This document shows positions 37,382-47,200 of a stretch of 64,000 nt of DNA, in pieces (position 1 is the first letter of the stretch; each line of letters begins with the position of its first letter). Below the pieces are notes generated by a model, which had not been told where the DNA came from, did not search any database, and was given only the letters and a program-made list of their open reading frames with translations. This stretch comes from Kitasatospora gansuensis. GTDB taxonomy: Bacteria > Actinomycetota > Actinomycetes > Streptomycetales > Streptomycetaceae. The stretch spans positions 930,001-994,000 of the forward strand of contig NZ_JACHJR010000001.1 in NCBI RefSeq assembly GCF_014203705.1, given 5' to 3'. Position numbers and translations under genes: made by a program.

Positions 37382-38209
37382 TCACCGCGCGGCGAACGCG
37401 CGCAGGTCATCGGTGAGCCGGGCCGCGTGGGTGGCGAACAGGCCGTGAGCGGCGTCCTGGTAGACCGTCAGGGTGCTGTCGGGGATCAGCTCGGCCGAGC
37501 GCCGGCCGGTCAGCTCGACCGGGTTCCAGACGTCGTGGGTGCCGTGCACGACCAGGACCGGGACGTCGATCTTCGGCAGCTCGGCGGTCAGGTCCAGGGT
37601 GACCAACAGGTCGGAGACCTCCCGGACGGCCTTCGGGGTCGCGGTCAGGGCCGCGCCGATCAGGTACTCCATGTGCTCGGGCGAGATCTCCACGCCGGGC
37701 AGGCCGACCCCGAAGAACGGGTCCCTGATGGCGTGGAAGAACTTCGCCCGGTCGGCGCTCATGGTCGCGTTGGCGGCCTCGATCACGGCCGGGTCCATCC
37801 CCTCCGGGAGGTCCGCCGACCGCACGATGCCCGGCACCGGGCCGGCCACCAGGACGGCCCCGGCCACCCGGTCACTGCCGTACCTGGTCAGGCAGCGGAC
37901 GACCTCGGCAGTGCCGACCGAGTGGCCCACCAGGGTGACCTCGGTCAGGTCCAGGTGGTCCAGCAGTGCGGCCAGGTCCTCGGCCAGGGTGTCCAGGTCG
38001 TAGCCGGTCCAGCAGTTCTCCGACCGGCCGTGGCCGCGCCGTTCCAGGGCCACGCAGCGGAAGCCCTCGGTGGCCAGCGGGAGCATCTGGTGCTCCCACA
38101 TCTCGGCGCCGAAGTAGGCGCCGCTGGTGAACACCAGGGTCCGGCCGTCGGCCGGGCCCCAGTCGGCGAAGTGCAGGCGGGTTCCGTCGGCGGTCTCGAA
38201 GTACGGCAT
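37382..38209 (-). CDS. Alpha/beta hydrolase
   Basis: The 275-aa protein has the nucleophile elbow GHSVGT, an oxyanion region (FTSGAYFGAEMW), an acid in VHGTHDVW, and the catalytic His in DAAHGLFATH. It resembles non-heme chloroperoxidase/arylesterase-like hydrolases. It is cytoplasmic, with no signal peptide. The ATG giving MPYFETADG has GGGAGGG eight bases upstream. Confidence 0.88.
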   Translation of the reverse strand: MPYFETADGTRLHFADWGPADGRTLVFTSGAYFGAEMWEHQMLPLATEGFRCVALERRGHGRSENCWTGYDLDTLAEDLAALLDHLDLTEVTLVGHSVGTAEVVRCLTRYGSDRVAGAVLVAGPVPGIVRSADLPEGMDPAVIEAANATMSADRAKFFHAIRDPFFGVGLPGVEISPEHMEYLIGAALTATPKAVREVSDLLVTLDLTAELPKIDVPVLVVHGTHDVWNPVELTGRRSAELIPDSTLTVYQDAAHGLFATHAARLTDDLRAFAAR

Positions 38210-38288
38210 GGTGGGTGCCCTCCCTGCTGGGGTGTCCTGCGGTGTGATCACCATGCTGGCGGACGGCACCCACCCGGTCGATTACCCG

Positions 38289-39533
38289 TCAGGTCATGCT
38301 CTGGCCGAGGACGTTGACCACGTCGCCGATCACGATCACGGCCGGGGGCTTGATCTGTTCGACCGTCACCACCTCGCCGACCGTGGCGAGGGTGGCGTCC
38401 ACCCGGCGCTGGGCGGCGGTGGTGCCCTCCTGGACCACGGCGACGGGGGTGTCGGCGGAGCGGCCGGCCTCGATCAGGCGGGCGGCGATGGCGCCGATCT
38501 TGTCGACCGCCATCAGCAGCACCAGGGTGCCGGTCATCCGGGCGGCGGCGTCCCAGTTGGTCAGCGAGCGCTCGTCCGGGCCGACGTGGCCGGAGATCAC
38601 GGTGAACTCGTGCGTCATGCCCCGGTGGGTGACCGGGATGCCGACCGCCGCCGGGACGCTGATCGAGCTGGAGATGCCGGGCACCACGGTGACCGGGATG
38701 CCCGCCTCGACGCAGGCCAGCAGTTCCTCGCCGCCCCGGCCGAAGACGTACGGGTCGCCGCCCTTGAGGCGGACCACGAAGCGACCGGCCTTGGCGTGGT
38801 CGATCAGGGTCTGGTTGATCGCCTCCTGGGCCATGTAGCGGCCGTACGGGATCTTGGAGGCGTCGATCACCTCGACGTGCGGCGGGAGCTCGGCGAGCAG
38901 CTCGCGCGGGGCGAGCCGGTCGGCGACCACCACGTCCGCGTCGGCCAGCAGCCGGCGGCCGCGCACGGTGATCAGGTCGGGGTCGCCGGGGCCGCCGCCG
39001 ACCAGGGCGACGCCCGCCGGGTGGGCGCGGAACTGACGGGCCGCCAGCGAGCCGTCGCGCAGGCCCTCGACGATGGAGTTGCGCAGCGCGGCCGAGTGCC
39101 GGGGGTCGCCGGTGAGCACCGAGACGGTGGCGCCGCCGTCCCGGCCGGAGGCGGGGGTCCAAGCGGTGGCGGCGGAGGCGTCGTCGCTGCGGGCGCAGAA
39201 CACCCGCAGGCGCTCGGCCTCGGCGGAGACGGCGGCGTTGACGGCCGGGTCGTCGGTGGCGACCAGCGCGTACCAGGTGTCGGCGAGGTCACCCTCGGCG
39301 TAGCCCCGCCGGTGCCAGGTGAGCTCGCCCGCGTCGGCCATCGCCTGCACGGCGGGGGTGGTGGCGGGCGATATCAGCTGGATGTCCGCACCGGCCGCGA
39401 TCAGGGCGGGCAGCCGGCGCTGGGCGACCTGGCCGCCGCCGACCACGACGACCCGGCGGCCGGTGAGCAGCAGGCCGACGGGGTAGGGGGTGCGGCCCTC
39501 GGTGCTGGGGTGGGGGTTGGGCGCGGTGGTCAT
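38289..39533 (-). CDS. cobA: Uroporphyrinogen-III C-methyltransferase fused to precorrin-2 dehydrogenase-like domain (CysG/CobA)
   Basis: This 414-aa two-domain enzyme joins the N-terminal NAD-dependent siroheme synthase fold (VVVVGGGQVAQRRLPAL) to a C-terminal SUMT domain with VALVGGGPGDPDLITVRG and VVPGISSSISVPAAVGIP. It makes precorrin-2, the branch point for cobalamin and siroheme, and may oxidise it to sirohydrochlorin. The ATG giving MTTAPNPHPSTEG has AGGAG eight bases upstream. It lies 103 nt after cobT on the same strand and is probably co-transcribed. Confidence 0.93.
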   Translation of the reverse strand: MTTAPNPHPSTEGRTPYPVGLLLTGRRVVVVGGGQVAQRRLPALIAAGADIQLISPATTPAVQAMADAGELTWHRRGYAEGDLADTWYALVATDDPAVNAAVSAEAERLRVFCARSDDASAATAWTPASGRDGGATVSVLTGDPRHSAALRNSIVEGLRDGSLAARQFRAHPAGVALVGGGPGDPDLITVRGRRLLADADVVVADRLAPRELLAELPPHVEVIDASKIPYGRYMAQEAINQTLIDHAKAGRFVVRLKGGDPYVFGRGGEELLACVEAGIPVTVVPGISSSISVPAAVGIPVTHRGMTHEFTVISGHVGPDERSLTNWDAAARMTGTLVLLMAVDKIGAIAARLIEAGRSADTPVAVVQEGTTAAQRRVDATLATVGEVVTVEQIKPPAVIVIGDVVNVLGQSMT

Positions 39534-39636
39534 CGGCGGTGCTCCTGGGGGCGGGGAGGAGAGGGTTTTACGGTGATACGGCGGCACGACCCCGCACCGG
39601 CGCGCCCTCGGGCCGGTACGGGGTACTGCTGGAGTG

Positions 39637-42600
39637 TCAGTTCTTCTCGGTGACGCCGGCGGAGTCGAAGGTGGCTACATCGTGCATCGCCCGGGCCGCA
39701 CTCTGCACCAGCGGGAGGGCCAGCAGTGCGCCGGTGCCCTCGCCGAGCCGCAGGTCCAGCTCGATCAGCGGGCGCAGGCCGAGCTTGGCCAGCGCGGCCT
39801 GGTGGCCGGGCTCGGCCGAGCGGTGCCCGGCGATGCAGGCGGCCAGCACCTCGGGGGCGATGGCCTTGGCGACCAGTGCGGCCGAACCGGCGATCACGCC
39901 GTCCAGGATCACCGGGGTGCGCAGCGAGGCGGCGCCGAGCAGGAAGCCCGCGATCGCCGCGTGCTCCAGACCGCCGACCGCGGCCAGTACGCCGATCGGG
40001 TCGGACGGGTCCGGCTGGTGCAGCGTCAGGGCGCGGCGGATGACCTCGATCTTCCGGGCGTGCGTCTCGTCGTCGATACCGGTGCCGCGACCGGTCACCT
40101 CGGCCGGGTCCACGCCCGCGAAGACCGCGATCAGGGCGGAGGAGGCGGTGGTGTTGGCGATGCCCATGTCGCCGGTGATCAGCACCTTGTTGCCGGCCGC
40201 GACCAGGTCGCGGGCGGTCTCGATGCCGACCTCGATCGCCTTCAGCGCCTCGTCCCGGCTCATCGCCGGACCCTGCGTCATGTCGTCGGTGCCGGGCTTG
40301 ACCTTGCGCGGCAGCAGGCCGGTGGTCCGGCCCTGCTGGATCGGCTCGGGCAGCTCGGCGGCGACGCCGACGTCGACCACGCAGACCTCGGCGCCGACCT
40401 GGGCGGCGAAGGCGTTGACCACCGCTCCCCCGGCCAGGAAGTTCGCCACCATCTGGGCGGTGACCTCCTGCGGCCACGGGGTGACGCCCTGGGCGTGCAC
40501 GCCGTGGTCACCCGCGAAGATCGCCACGCAGCCGGGCTCCGGGATCGGCGGCGGGCACTTCCGGGACAGGCCGCTCAGCTGGGCGGCGATGATCTCCAGC
40601 ATGCCGAGCGAACCGGCCGGCTTGGTCATCCGCTTCAGCCGGTCCCACGCCTCGCCGAGCGCCTTGGCGTCCAACGGGCGGATCCCGCGCAGGGTGTCGG
40701 CGAGCAGGCTGGACGGCTCCTCGCCGGGCAGCGCGCGGTTGCCGTACTGCTCCTCGTGCACCACCCAGGACAGCGGCCGCTTCTTGGCCCAGCCCTGCTG
40801 CTGGAGCTCGGGCTCCTCGGGGAACGAGTCCACGTACCCGACGCAGAGGTACGCGACCACGTCCAGGTGGTCGGGCAGGCCCAGCTCGCGGACCATCTCC
40901 TCCTCGTCGAAGAAGCTCACCCAGCCGACGCCCAGGCCCTCGGCGCGGGCGGCCAGCCAGAGGTTCTCGACCGCCAGGGCGGCCGAGTACGGGGCCATCT
41001 GCGGCTGGGTGTGGCGGCCCAGGGTGTGCCGGCCGCCCCGGGTGCGGTCGGCGGTGACCACGATGTTCACCGGGGTGTCGAGGATGGCCTCGATCTTGAT
41101 TTCCTTGAACTGCTTGGCCCGCGCCTTGGGCAGCGAGTCGGCGTACGCCTCGCGCTGACGCTCCGCCAGTTCGTGCATCCTGCGGCGGGTCTTGGCCGAG
41201 CGGATCACCACGAAGTCCCACGGCTGCGAGTAGCCGACGCTGGGCGCGGTGTGGGCGGCCTCCAGGACCCGGATCAGCACCTCGTGCGGGATCGGGTCGG
41301 AGCGGAAGCCGTTGCGGATGTCGCGGCGCTCGCGGATCACCTGGTGGACGGCGTCGCGGCCGGCCTCGTCGTAGCCGGGGGCGGCGGGCGGGCGCTCGGT
41401 GTCGATCTCGGGCTCGCTCTCGGCTTCGGGCTCGGCTTCGACCTGTGCCACGACCGGTTCGGGCTCGGGCTGTGCCTCGGGGGCGACCGGCTCGGGCTGG
41501 AGATCGGGCTGGGGCTGGGGGTCGGGCTGCGGTGCGGGGGTCTCGGCCACCGGCTCGGGCTGAACGGCCGTCAGCTCGGGCAGCTCGGGCTCGGGCTGCT
41601 CCTGGAGCTGGACCGGGAAGGAAGCGGGCGTCAGTTCGCCGCTGACGGTCTCGGCGGACGGGACGGCCTCCGGCCGGGGCTCGGCCTCGACGGTCGGCAG
41701 ACCGTGCGGGGCCGGGGCGGCCAGGAACGCGGAGATCCGGCCGGGCTGGCGCACGGGCGCGGCGGCCTGGGCGGGGATCGCGACGGGCTCGGCCGGGACC
41801 TCCACCGCCACGGGCTCGACGGCGATCGGCTCGGCGGCGATGAGCTCGACCGCGATGGGCTCGGTGACCACGGGCTCGACGGCGATGGCTTCGACCACGG
41901 CGGGCTCGGCCGGGACCTCGACGGCGATCGGCTCGACGACCGGCAGCTCGGCGGGCACCTCGACGGCCAACGGCTCGACCGCGATCGGCTCGGCGACCGG
42001 GGCCTCGACGACCACGGGCTCGGCCGGGATCTCGACGGCGACCGGCTCCGCGATCACGGGCTCGATCACCACCGGTTCGACGGGCTGCTCGACCGGGACC
42101 TCGACGGCGACCGGCTCGACCGCGACCGGCTCGACGACCGGGACCTCGACCGCGATCGGCTCCGCGACCACGGGCTCGACGGCCACGACCGGCTCGGGCT
42201 GGACCGGAGCCGCCACCGGAGCGGGCACGGGCATCGGCGGGACCATCACCGGCGCGGGCACGATCGGCACGCCGTACGCGGGAGTGCTCCCCGAGGGGCC
42301 CCGGTCGGCGAGCGAGCGGACCGGCACGTGGCCGGTCATCAGCGAGGGGTCCGGGATCGGCGGGCCGGCGTGCAGCGGGCGGCGCGGCGGCTGAGGGGCC
42401 GTCACCTGCGCCTGCGCGGCGGGCTGGGCCACGGGCTGGCCGAGCGGCTGGCCGAGGGTTTCGGGAGCGGGCTGAGCAACCGGTTCTGCAACCGTCGCGG
42501 GCACGCCCACGGCGGGCGGGGTGAGCGGCGGCCAGGAGGGCTCGACCGGCTGGCCGACCGGGGCGGCCGGGGGCTCCTCGATCGTGCGCAGGGTCATGGT

Positions 42601-42870
42601 GTCGCCCAGCGGGGAGGCGGCGGCGGGCTCGTTCACCACGACCGTCTCGACCGCACCGTGGACGGCCGCGTCGCCCCAGGACACCTGCGGGCCCGGCATC
42701 AGCAGGACGTCCTCGTCCTCGTCCAGCCCGTCGGGCTGGTCCAGGAAGGTGTAGGCGGGGTGGGGTTCGGCACCCGGCGTCGGGACGCCCTCCGGGCGGC
42801 CGAGCGGGTCGGCGCCGCCGAGCAGGTGCTCGGGCAGGCCCTCGCTGAGGACGTGGCCGCCATCGGTCAT
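39637..42870 (-). CDS. cobT: BluB-CobT fusion with a ~490-residue low-complexity N-terminus
   Basis: The protein is 1077 aa. Residues about 500-715 are a BluB-type nitroreductase-fold domain ([35 protein letters not shown]), predicted to make 5,6-dimethylbenzimidazole from FMN. Residues about 730-1077 are CobT ([34 protein letters not shown] with the catalytic Glu), which activates that base with nicotinate mononucleotide. The fusion channels lower-ligand synthesis and is known in actinobacteria. The first ~490 residues are Pro/Val/Ala/Glu-rich, with about 20 degenerate [13 protein letters not shown] repeats near 205-370. The ATG has AAGGAG seven bases upstream. Confidence 0.93.
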   Translation of the reverse strand: MTDGGHVLSEGLPEHLLGGADPLGRPEGVPTPGAEPHPAYTFLDQPDGLDEDEDVLLMPGPQVSWGDAAVHGAVETVVVNEPAAASPLGDTMTLRTIEEPPAAPVGQPVEPSWPPLTPPAVGVPATVAEPVAQPAPETLGQPLGQPVAQPAAQAQVTAPQPPRRPLHAGPPIPDPSLMTGHVPVRSLADRGPSGSTPAYGVPIVPAPVMVPPMPVPAPVAAPVQPEPVVAVEPVVAEPIAVEVPVVEPVAVEPVAVEVPVEQPVEPVVIEPVIAEPVAVEIPAEPVVVEAPVAEPIAVEPLAVEVPAELPVVEPIAVEVPAEPAVVEAIAVEPVVTEPIAVELIAAEPIAVEPVAVEVPAEPVAIPAQAAAPVRQPGRISAFLAAPAPHGLPTVEAEPRPEAVPSAETVSGELTPASFPVQLQEQPEPELPELTAVQPEPVAETPAPQPDPQPQPDLQPEPVAPEAQPEPEPVVAQVEAEPEAESEPEIDTERPPAAPGYDEAGRDAVHQVIRERRDIRNGFRSDPIPHEVLIRVLEAAHTAPSVGYSQPWDFVVIRSAKTRRRMHELAERQREAYADSLPKARAKQFKEIKIEAILDTPVNIVVTADRTRGGRHTLGRHTQPQMAPYSAALAVENLWLAARAEGLGVGWVSFFDEEEMVRELGLPDHLDVVAYLCVGYVDSFPEEPELQQQGWAKKRPLSWVVHEEQYGNRALPGEEPSSLLADTLRGIRPLDAKALGEAWDRLKRMTKPAGSLGMLEIIAAQLSGLSRKCPPPIPEPGCVAIFAGDHGVHAQGVTPWPQEVTAQMVANFLAGGAVVNAFAAQVGAEVCVVDVGVAAELPEPIQQGRTTGLLPRKVKPGTDDMTQGPAMSRDEALKAIEVGIETARDLVAAGNKVLITGDMGIANTTASSALIAVFAGVDPAEVTGRGTGIDDETHARKIEVIRRALTLHQPDPSDPIGVLAAVGGLEHAAIAGFLLGAASLRTPVILDGVIAGSAALVAKAIAPEVLAACIAGHRSAEPGHQAALAKLGLRPLIELDLRLGEGTGALLALPLVQSAARAMHDVATFDSAGVTEKN

Positions 42871-43302
42871 CTCAAAGCTCCTTCCGGGCGCTGCCGCACC
42901 CTTGGCGCGGTGATCGCCGACCGCCGCGCCCAATTCTCCGCTCGGGGCGGGCCGTGCTCCCGCCCGTTCATCCGTCCGTCCTCAGGACCGGCGTCCGCCG
43001 TGCCGTGCTCCGGACCGGTGCGCTGCCCGTGGGAGGGGTGGCGCACCATCAGAAACAACGACAGCCCGGGACAACCGGCACGACCGCACCGGACCCGATG
43101 GCATTCTTCCGGGCCGACCTGCTCCACGTCGAATGTCCGGGACCGCTCCGGCCTGTGGGTTCCGCCACGTCAGAAAGGTGGCAGACAGGACGAACTGGAC
43201 ACGAACCGCCGATCGCATGCGCGCTCGAACGGCTCACCCTACCGGCCATCCCCGATCGACTCCCGAACCGGTGTCCGATTCGGGTCGATTGTCGAAGGCC
43301 CG
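42871..43302. other. 432-bp region between cobL and cobT
   Basis: I looked for a cobalamin riboswitch (B12 box and surrounding core) on the minus strand and found none. No small ORF with a good start was found, nor a clear terminator. It presumably holds the cobT promoter; TAGGGT near 43235 is a possible -10 without a good -35. Confidence 0.4.
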
Positions 43303-44562
43303 TCAGGAGCCCTGCTCGCCCCAGAGGACCAGGCTCTGCTCCCCCGGCCCGAGCCCCAGCCCGGCCGCGCTGCCGTGCCCGGGACCGAGCGGCGCGGACT
43401 GCAGCAGCGCGCCGTCCACCCGGTACCCCGCGCCCGCGATGGCGGCCCGGATCTCCTCGGCGTCGCCCAGCGAGTGCGCGACCGCGACCAGCCGCTCCGG
43501 TCTGCGGTCCAGCACCGCCCGGACGACCTCGGCGCCGCCGGACTCGACCACCACCGCGTCCGGTTCGGGCAGCCCGCCGAGCACCTCGGGACCGATCCCG
43601 TGCACCACCTCGACCTCGACGCCGTACCGGCGGGCGTTCACGGTGATCTGCGCGCAGGCCGACCGGGACGCCTCGACCGCGACCACCGCCGCGCCGAAAC
43701 GTCCGATCTCCACCGCCAGCGCGCCGCTGCCCGCGCCGACCGCCCAGAGCAGCTCGCCGGGCACCGGACCGAGTCGGGCCAACGCCAGCGCGCGGACGTG
43801 CGGGGGCAGCGCGGAGCCGATGCCGCCCGCCGCTCCCGTACTCCGCTCCGCACCCGCGTACGCCTCGGCGTCCAACGCCCAGCCCCGGTCGGGCCCCGGG
43901 AAGCCGAGCGGGCGTCCGGCCAGCCAGCCGGAGGTCTCGGTGGGCGCGTGGTTGGGGCCCGCGCCGCCGATCACCAGCACCACCGCCGGGTCGCGCCAGT
44001 CGTGGTCGGGCACCCGGTCCGAGGTGAGCACCGTGACGTCCTCGTCGGCGGTGCCGAGCGCCTCGCACACCACGAAGGTGCGGTGCACCCCACGGAGCAT
44101 CAGCGCGAGTTCGCTCGGCCCGGCGCCGGCCGTGGTGAGCACCGCGACCTTCGGGTACGCCCGGCAGACGTTGGCCGCCCGGCGCAGCCGTCCGCCGTGC
44201 GCGCTGACCACCTGGGCGTCCTCCCACGGCATGCCCGCCCGGGCGAAGGCGGCGGCCACCGAGGAGACGCCAGGCAGCACTTCGAGTTCGAGGCCGTACT
44301 CGGGACGGCGCAGCTCGCGGACCACCCCGAAGTACCCCGGATCGCCCTCGGCCACCACCACGGCGGCGCCCCGGTGTTCGGTGATCCGGCGGGCGGCCTG
44401 CTGCACGCTCCCGAGCGTCAGCCGCTCGGCGCCGGCCGGGACCGGCAGCGCGGCCAGTTGGTAGGGCGCCCCCGCGACCAGGGTCGCGCCCGCGAGCGCC
44501 GAGGCGGCCGCCTCGGTCAGTGGTGTGCCGTCCCACCCGATGACCGTGATCCGGTCCGCCAT
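43303..44562 (-). CDS. cobL: Precorrin-6Y C5,15-methyltransferase (decarboxylating), CbiE-CbiT fusion
   Basis: The 419-aa enzyme acts in the corrin ring pathway. The N-terminal CbiE-type methyltransferase half shows [28 protein letters not shown] and [17 protein letters not shown]. The C-terminal CbiT-type half shows the SAM site [20 protein letters not shown]. The ATG giving MADRITV has GGGAG upstream. It is separated from cobT by 432 nt. Other ring-synthesis genes are not in this window. Confidence 0.93.
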   Translation of the reverse strand: MADRITVIGWDGTPLTEAAASALAGATLVAGAPYQLAALPVPAGAERLTLGSVQQAARRITEHRGAAVVVAEGDPGYFGVVRELRRPEYGLELEVLPGVSSVAAAFARAGMPWEDAQVVSAHGGRLRRAANVCRAYPKVAVLTTAGAGPSELALMLRGVHRTFVVCEALGTADEDVTVLTSDRVPDHDWRDPAVVLVIGGAGPNHAPTETSGWLAGRPLGFPGPDRGWALDAEAYAGAERSTGAAGGIGSALPPHVRALALARLGPVPGELLWAVGAGSGALAVEIGRFGAAVVAVEASRSACAQITVNARRYGVEVEVVHGIGPEVLGGLPEPDAVVVESGGAEVVRAVLDRRPERLVAVAHSLGDAEEIRAAIAGAGYRVDGALLQSAPLGPGHGSAAGLGLGPGEQSLVLWGEQGS

Positions 44563-44652
44563 CTGCCGGTGCTCCCTCGGTACCCTGACGGCCGGTCGGC
44601 CCCCGATCCCGAGGCTACCCGCTCGCACTGCCGTACGGCCGCAGGGCGCAAG

Positions 44653-44787
44653 GTTGCACCACCAGGGGCTCGAGGAACGGCGACGCCGACCTCAGGAGCG
44701 TTCAACGTACGTATCTGGTCAGGCACTTTCGCAGTGACCCAGGCGCCAGATCTCCTCGCAGTTCCCCGAGCCCCTGGATAGTGCAAC
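44653..44787. repeat. Dispersed palindromic repeat, copy D (most complete)
   Basis: About 27-bp imperfect inverted ends bound the 135-bp element. The left is GTTGCACCACCAGGGGCTCG and the right is CGAGCCCCTGGATAGTGCAAC-like (44767-44787). Inside are GGCGACGCCGACCTC, GGTCAGGCACTTTCGCAGTGACC and CGCAGTTCCCCGAG. It abuts the stop codon of the acetyltransferase gene. Confidence 0.88.
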
Positions 44788-45390
44788 TCAGCGGCCGGCT
44801 GCGAAGTGCGGCTCGCGGGGTGCCACCGGCTCCAGGTCTTCCGGGAGGAGGCTCCACAGGATCAGGTCGCTGCGGCTCTCCTCGCCGTCCCGCACTATCC
44901 AGGCGCTGCGCAGCACCCCTTCGCTGATGCAGCCGAGCTTCTGGGCGACCTGCTGGCCGGCGGTGTTGCCTGCGGCGGTGCGGAGTTCGAGCCGGAGGAA
45001 GTCGCGGTCCTCGAACAGCCACTGTGCGACGCCGTTCACGGCCTCGGGGGCGTAGCCCTCGCCGCGGGCCCAGGCGGCGGTCACGTACGTCGCCTCGGTG
45101 GAGCGCAACCGCCAGTCGGTGCAGCGCAGTTCGACCACGCCGACCACGCGCTGGGTCAGGTGTTCGGTGACGGCGAAAACGATTCCTCGCCCGTCCGCCC
45201 GGCGGGCGGGGGCCAACTCCCGGATCCACTCCAGGGCGTGGCCGTCGGTGAAGGGCTGCGGGATGGCGGTCCAGGCGTGCACCTGCTCGTCGGCCATCAT
45301 GGCCACCAGGCTGGGCGCGTCCGTCTCCGCGAGGGGGCGCAGCAGCAGCCGCTCGGTGCTGATCGCGGTCTCGGGGAAGCTCGCTGCCAT
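44788..45390 (-). CDS. RimJ/RimL-type GNAT acetyltransferase
   Basis: The 200-aa protein opens ETAISTERLLLRPLAETDAP, typical of RimJ/RimL N-acetyltransferases. It has the acetyl-CoA region VTAAWARGEGYAPEAVNGVA and ends LRTAAGNTAGQQVAQKLGC. The target may be a protein N-terminus or an antibiotic; this cannot be told. The ATG has GAGGAG eight bases upstream. Its stop codon touches repeat copy D. Confidence 0.87.
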   Translation of the reverse strand: MAASFPETAISTERLLLRPLAETDAPSLVAMMADEQVHAWTAIPQPFTDGHALEWIRELAPARRADGRGIVFAVTEHLTQRVVGVVELRCTDWRLRSTEATYVTAAWARGEGYAPEAVNGVAQWLFEDRDFLRLELRTAAGNTAGQQVAQKLGCISEGVLRSAWIVRDGEESRSDLILWSLLPEDLEPVAPREPHFAAGR

Positions 45391-45469
45391 CCGTCTCTCT
45401 CCTCGCCGGGTCGTGGACTTACGGTACGCCCCGCCCTGTCCGGGCCGTGACACGGTACCCGCAAACAGC

Positions 45470-45506
45470 GTGACGGCACCCCCTCGCCAGGAAGGGATGC
45501 CGTCAC
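45470..45506 (-). terminator. Terminator after metQ
   Basis: A 9-bp stem (45470-45478 with 45498-45506), extended by three more pairs after one mismatch, follows the metQ stop on the minus strand. Confidence 0.6.
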
Positions 45507-45524
45507 GGACCGTCAGAAGGCCGC

Positions 45525-46355
45525 TCAGAAGGCCGGGATGACCGAGCCGTTGAAGGTGGTGTTGATGTAGTCCTTGACCTTGTCGGAGTGCAGCAGCTCG
45601 GCGAGCTTCTTCACCCGGGGGTCGTTCTCCTTGCCCTTCTTGACGGCCAGGATGTTGGCGTACGGGTTGCCCGCGGCCTTCTCCAGCAGGATCGCGTCGG
45701 CGGCGGGCTTGAGGTTGGCCTCGAGCGCGTAGTTGCCGTTGATCACGGCGGCGTCCAGGTCGGGCAGCGACCGCGGGAGCTGGGCGGCCTCCAGCTCCTT
45801 CCACTTCAGGTTCTTCGGGTTGCTGACCACGTCGGCCGGGGTGGCGGCGGTGCCCACGCCGTCCTTGAGCTTGATCACGTTGTTGTCGGCGAGCAGCTTG
45901 AGCGCCCGGCCCTCGTTGGTGACGTCGTTGGGCAGGCCGACCGTGGCGCCGTTGGGCAGCTCGGCGGCCGACTTCACCTTCTTGGAGTAGAGGCCGAGGG
46001 GCTCCAGGTGCACCGGCTCGACCGAGACGATGCTGGTGCCCTGCTTCTTGTTGAAGTCCTCGAGGTACGGCACGTGCTGGAAGTAGTTGGCGTCGGCCGA
46101 GCCGTCCTGGACGGCGGTGTTCGGGGTCACGTAGTCGGTGACCACCTTGACCTCGAGCTTGAGCCCGGCCGCGTCGGCCAGGTTCTTCTTGACGAAGTCC
46201 AGGATCTGCGCGTGCGGGGTCGGGCTCGCGACCACCGTGAGCGCCGCGTCCGGGCTGGAGCCGGACGAGGAGGAGCTGTCGCTGCTGCAGGCGGTGAGCG
46301 ACAGGGCGAGCCCGGCGGTGGCGAGGACGCTGGTGAACTTCAGGACGTTACGCAC
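45525..46355 (-). CDS. metQ: Methionine ABC transporter substrate-binding lipoprotein
   Basis: The 276-aa NlpA/MetQ protein has a lipoprotein signal (VLATAGLALSLTACSS, lipobox LTAC). It is predicted to be anchored outside the membrane and to bind methionine for MetNI. Family segments are TVVASPTPHAQILDFVK, ANYFQHVPYLEDFN and ATVGLPNDVTNEGRALKLL. The GTG start has AAAGG eight bases upstream. It is third in metN-metI-metQ, 107 nt after metI. Closely related NlpA proteins can bind other amino acids, so cystine/cysteine is not excluded. Confidence 0.93.
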   Translation of the reverse strand: MRNVLKFTSVLATAGLALSLTACSSDSSSSSGSSPDAALTVVASPTPHAQILDFVKKNLADAAGLKLEVKVVTDYVTPNTAVQDGSADANYFQHVPYLEDFNKKQGTSIVSVEPVHLEPLGLYSKKVKSAAELPNGATVGLPNDVTNEGRALKLLADNNVIKLKDGVGTAATPADVVSNPKNLKWKELEAAQLPRSLPDLDAAVINGNYALEANLKPAADAILLEKAAGNPYANILAVKKGKENDPRVKKLAELLHSDKVKDYINTTFNGSVIPAF

Positions 46356-46462
46356 GAAAAGTGCCTTTCTCCATGGAACGGTGGAACGGACGGCCGGTCG
46401 GACGGTTTCTGACGGTCCGGCGGCCAGGTCTCGCGGCGGGCCCGGGTCGGGCCGCCACGTGG

Positions 46463-47200
46463 TCAGTGCGGAAGGACGAGTTCCTCGTCCTTCTCGGACG
46501 GGGTGTCGCGCGAGCGCAGCAGGCGGACGGTTCCGCCGGACCCGCCGCGGTTGGTGAGCCGACGGACGATCAGGTCGCCGGCCAGCTGAATGACCGTCAC
46601 GATGACGGCGAGCTCGGCGACGATCACCCACATGAAGCCGGTCTCGAAGCGCAGGTAGCCGTAGTTGATGGCGAGGAAGCCCAGGCCGCCGCCGCCGACC
46701 GTGCCGGCCATCGCGGAGAACCCGATCAGCGCGATGATCGTGGTGACCACGGAGGAGACCAGCGAGGGCAGCGACTCGGGGAGCAGCACCTTTCGGACGG
46801 TGGTCCAGGTCCCGCCGCCCATCGCGTGGACGGCCTCCACCAGGCCCCCGTCGACCTCGCGGACCGAGGTCTCCACCAGCCGGGCGAAGAACGGGATGGC
46901 ACCGACCGTCAGCGGCACCGTGGCCGCCTCCCAGCCGATGGTGGTGCCCGCCACGGCTCGGGTGAAGGTCTGCAGCGCGACCATGATGATGATGAACGGC
47001 ATCGAGCGGCCGAGGTTGACGACGGCTCCGATCACCCGGTTCACCGGGGCGTTCTGCAGCGCGCCACCCTTGTCGGTGAGCACCAGCAGCAGGCCGAGCG
47101 GCAGCCCGAGCAGCACGGTGACCACGGTGGCGACGCCGACCATCTGGAAGGTCTCCCAGGTGGCGGGCCACATCAGGTCCTGCATCTGGTCCCAGGTCAT
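46463..47200 (-). CDS. metI: Methionine ABC transporter permease
   Basis: The 245-aa permease has five to six hydrophobic segments and the EAA-type loop contacting the ATPase (VEAVHAMGGGTWTTVRKVLLP). It forms the membrane channel of the Met importer. The ATG overlaps the metN stop (ATGA), so the two are coupled. Confidence 0.94.
   Translation of the reverse strand: MTWDQMQDLMWPATWETFQMVGVATVVTVLLGLPLGLLLVLTDKGGALQNAPVNRVIGAVVNLGRSMPFIIIMVALQTFTRAVAGTTIGWEAATVPLTVGAIPFFARLVETSVREVDGGLVEAVHAMGGGTWTTVRKVLLPESLPSLVSSVVTTIIALIGFSAMAGTVGGGGLGFLAINYGYLRFETGFMWVIVAELAVIVTVIQLAGDLIVRRLTNRGGSGGTVRLLRSRDTPSEKDEELVLPH

Noticed and set aside
42867..43127. An 86-codon minus-strand ORF between cobL and cobT
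   Set aside because: Composition is unlike a protein, it runs into the cobT start, and it has no ribosome site.
42871..43302. Cobalamin riboswitch upstream of cobT
   Set aside because: I searched the minus strand for the B12-box and core sequences and found no acceptable match; a model search would be decisive.
39634..44781. A 1715-codon open frame on the plus strand antisense to cobT and cobL
   Set aside because: It is an artefact of high G+C and of the codon pattern on the other strand. The translation is an irregular G/R/H/L-rich string, and it crosses intergenic regions without starts or ribosome sites.
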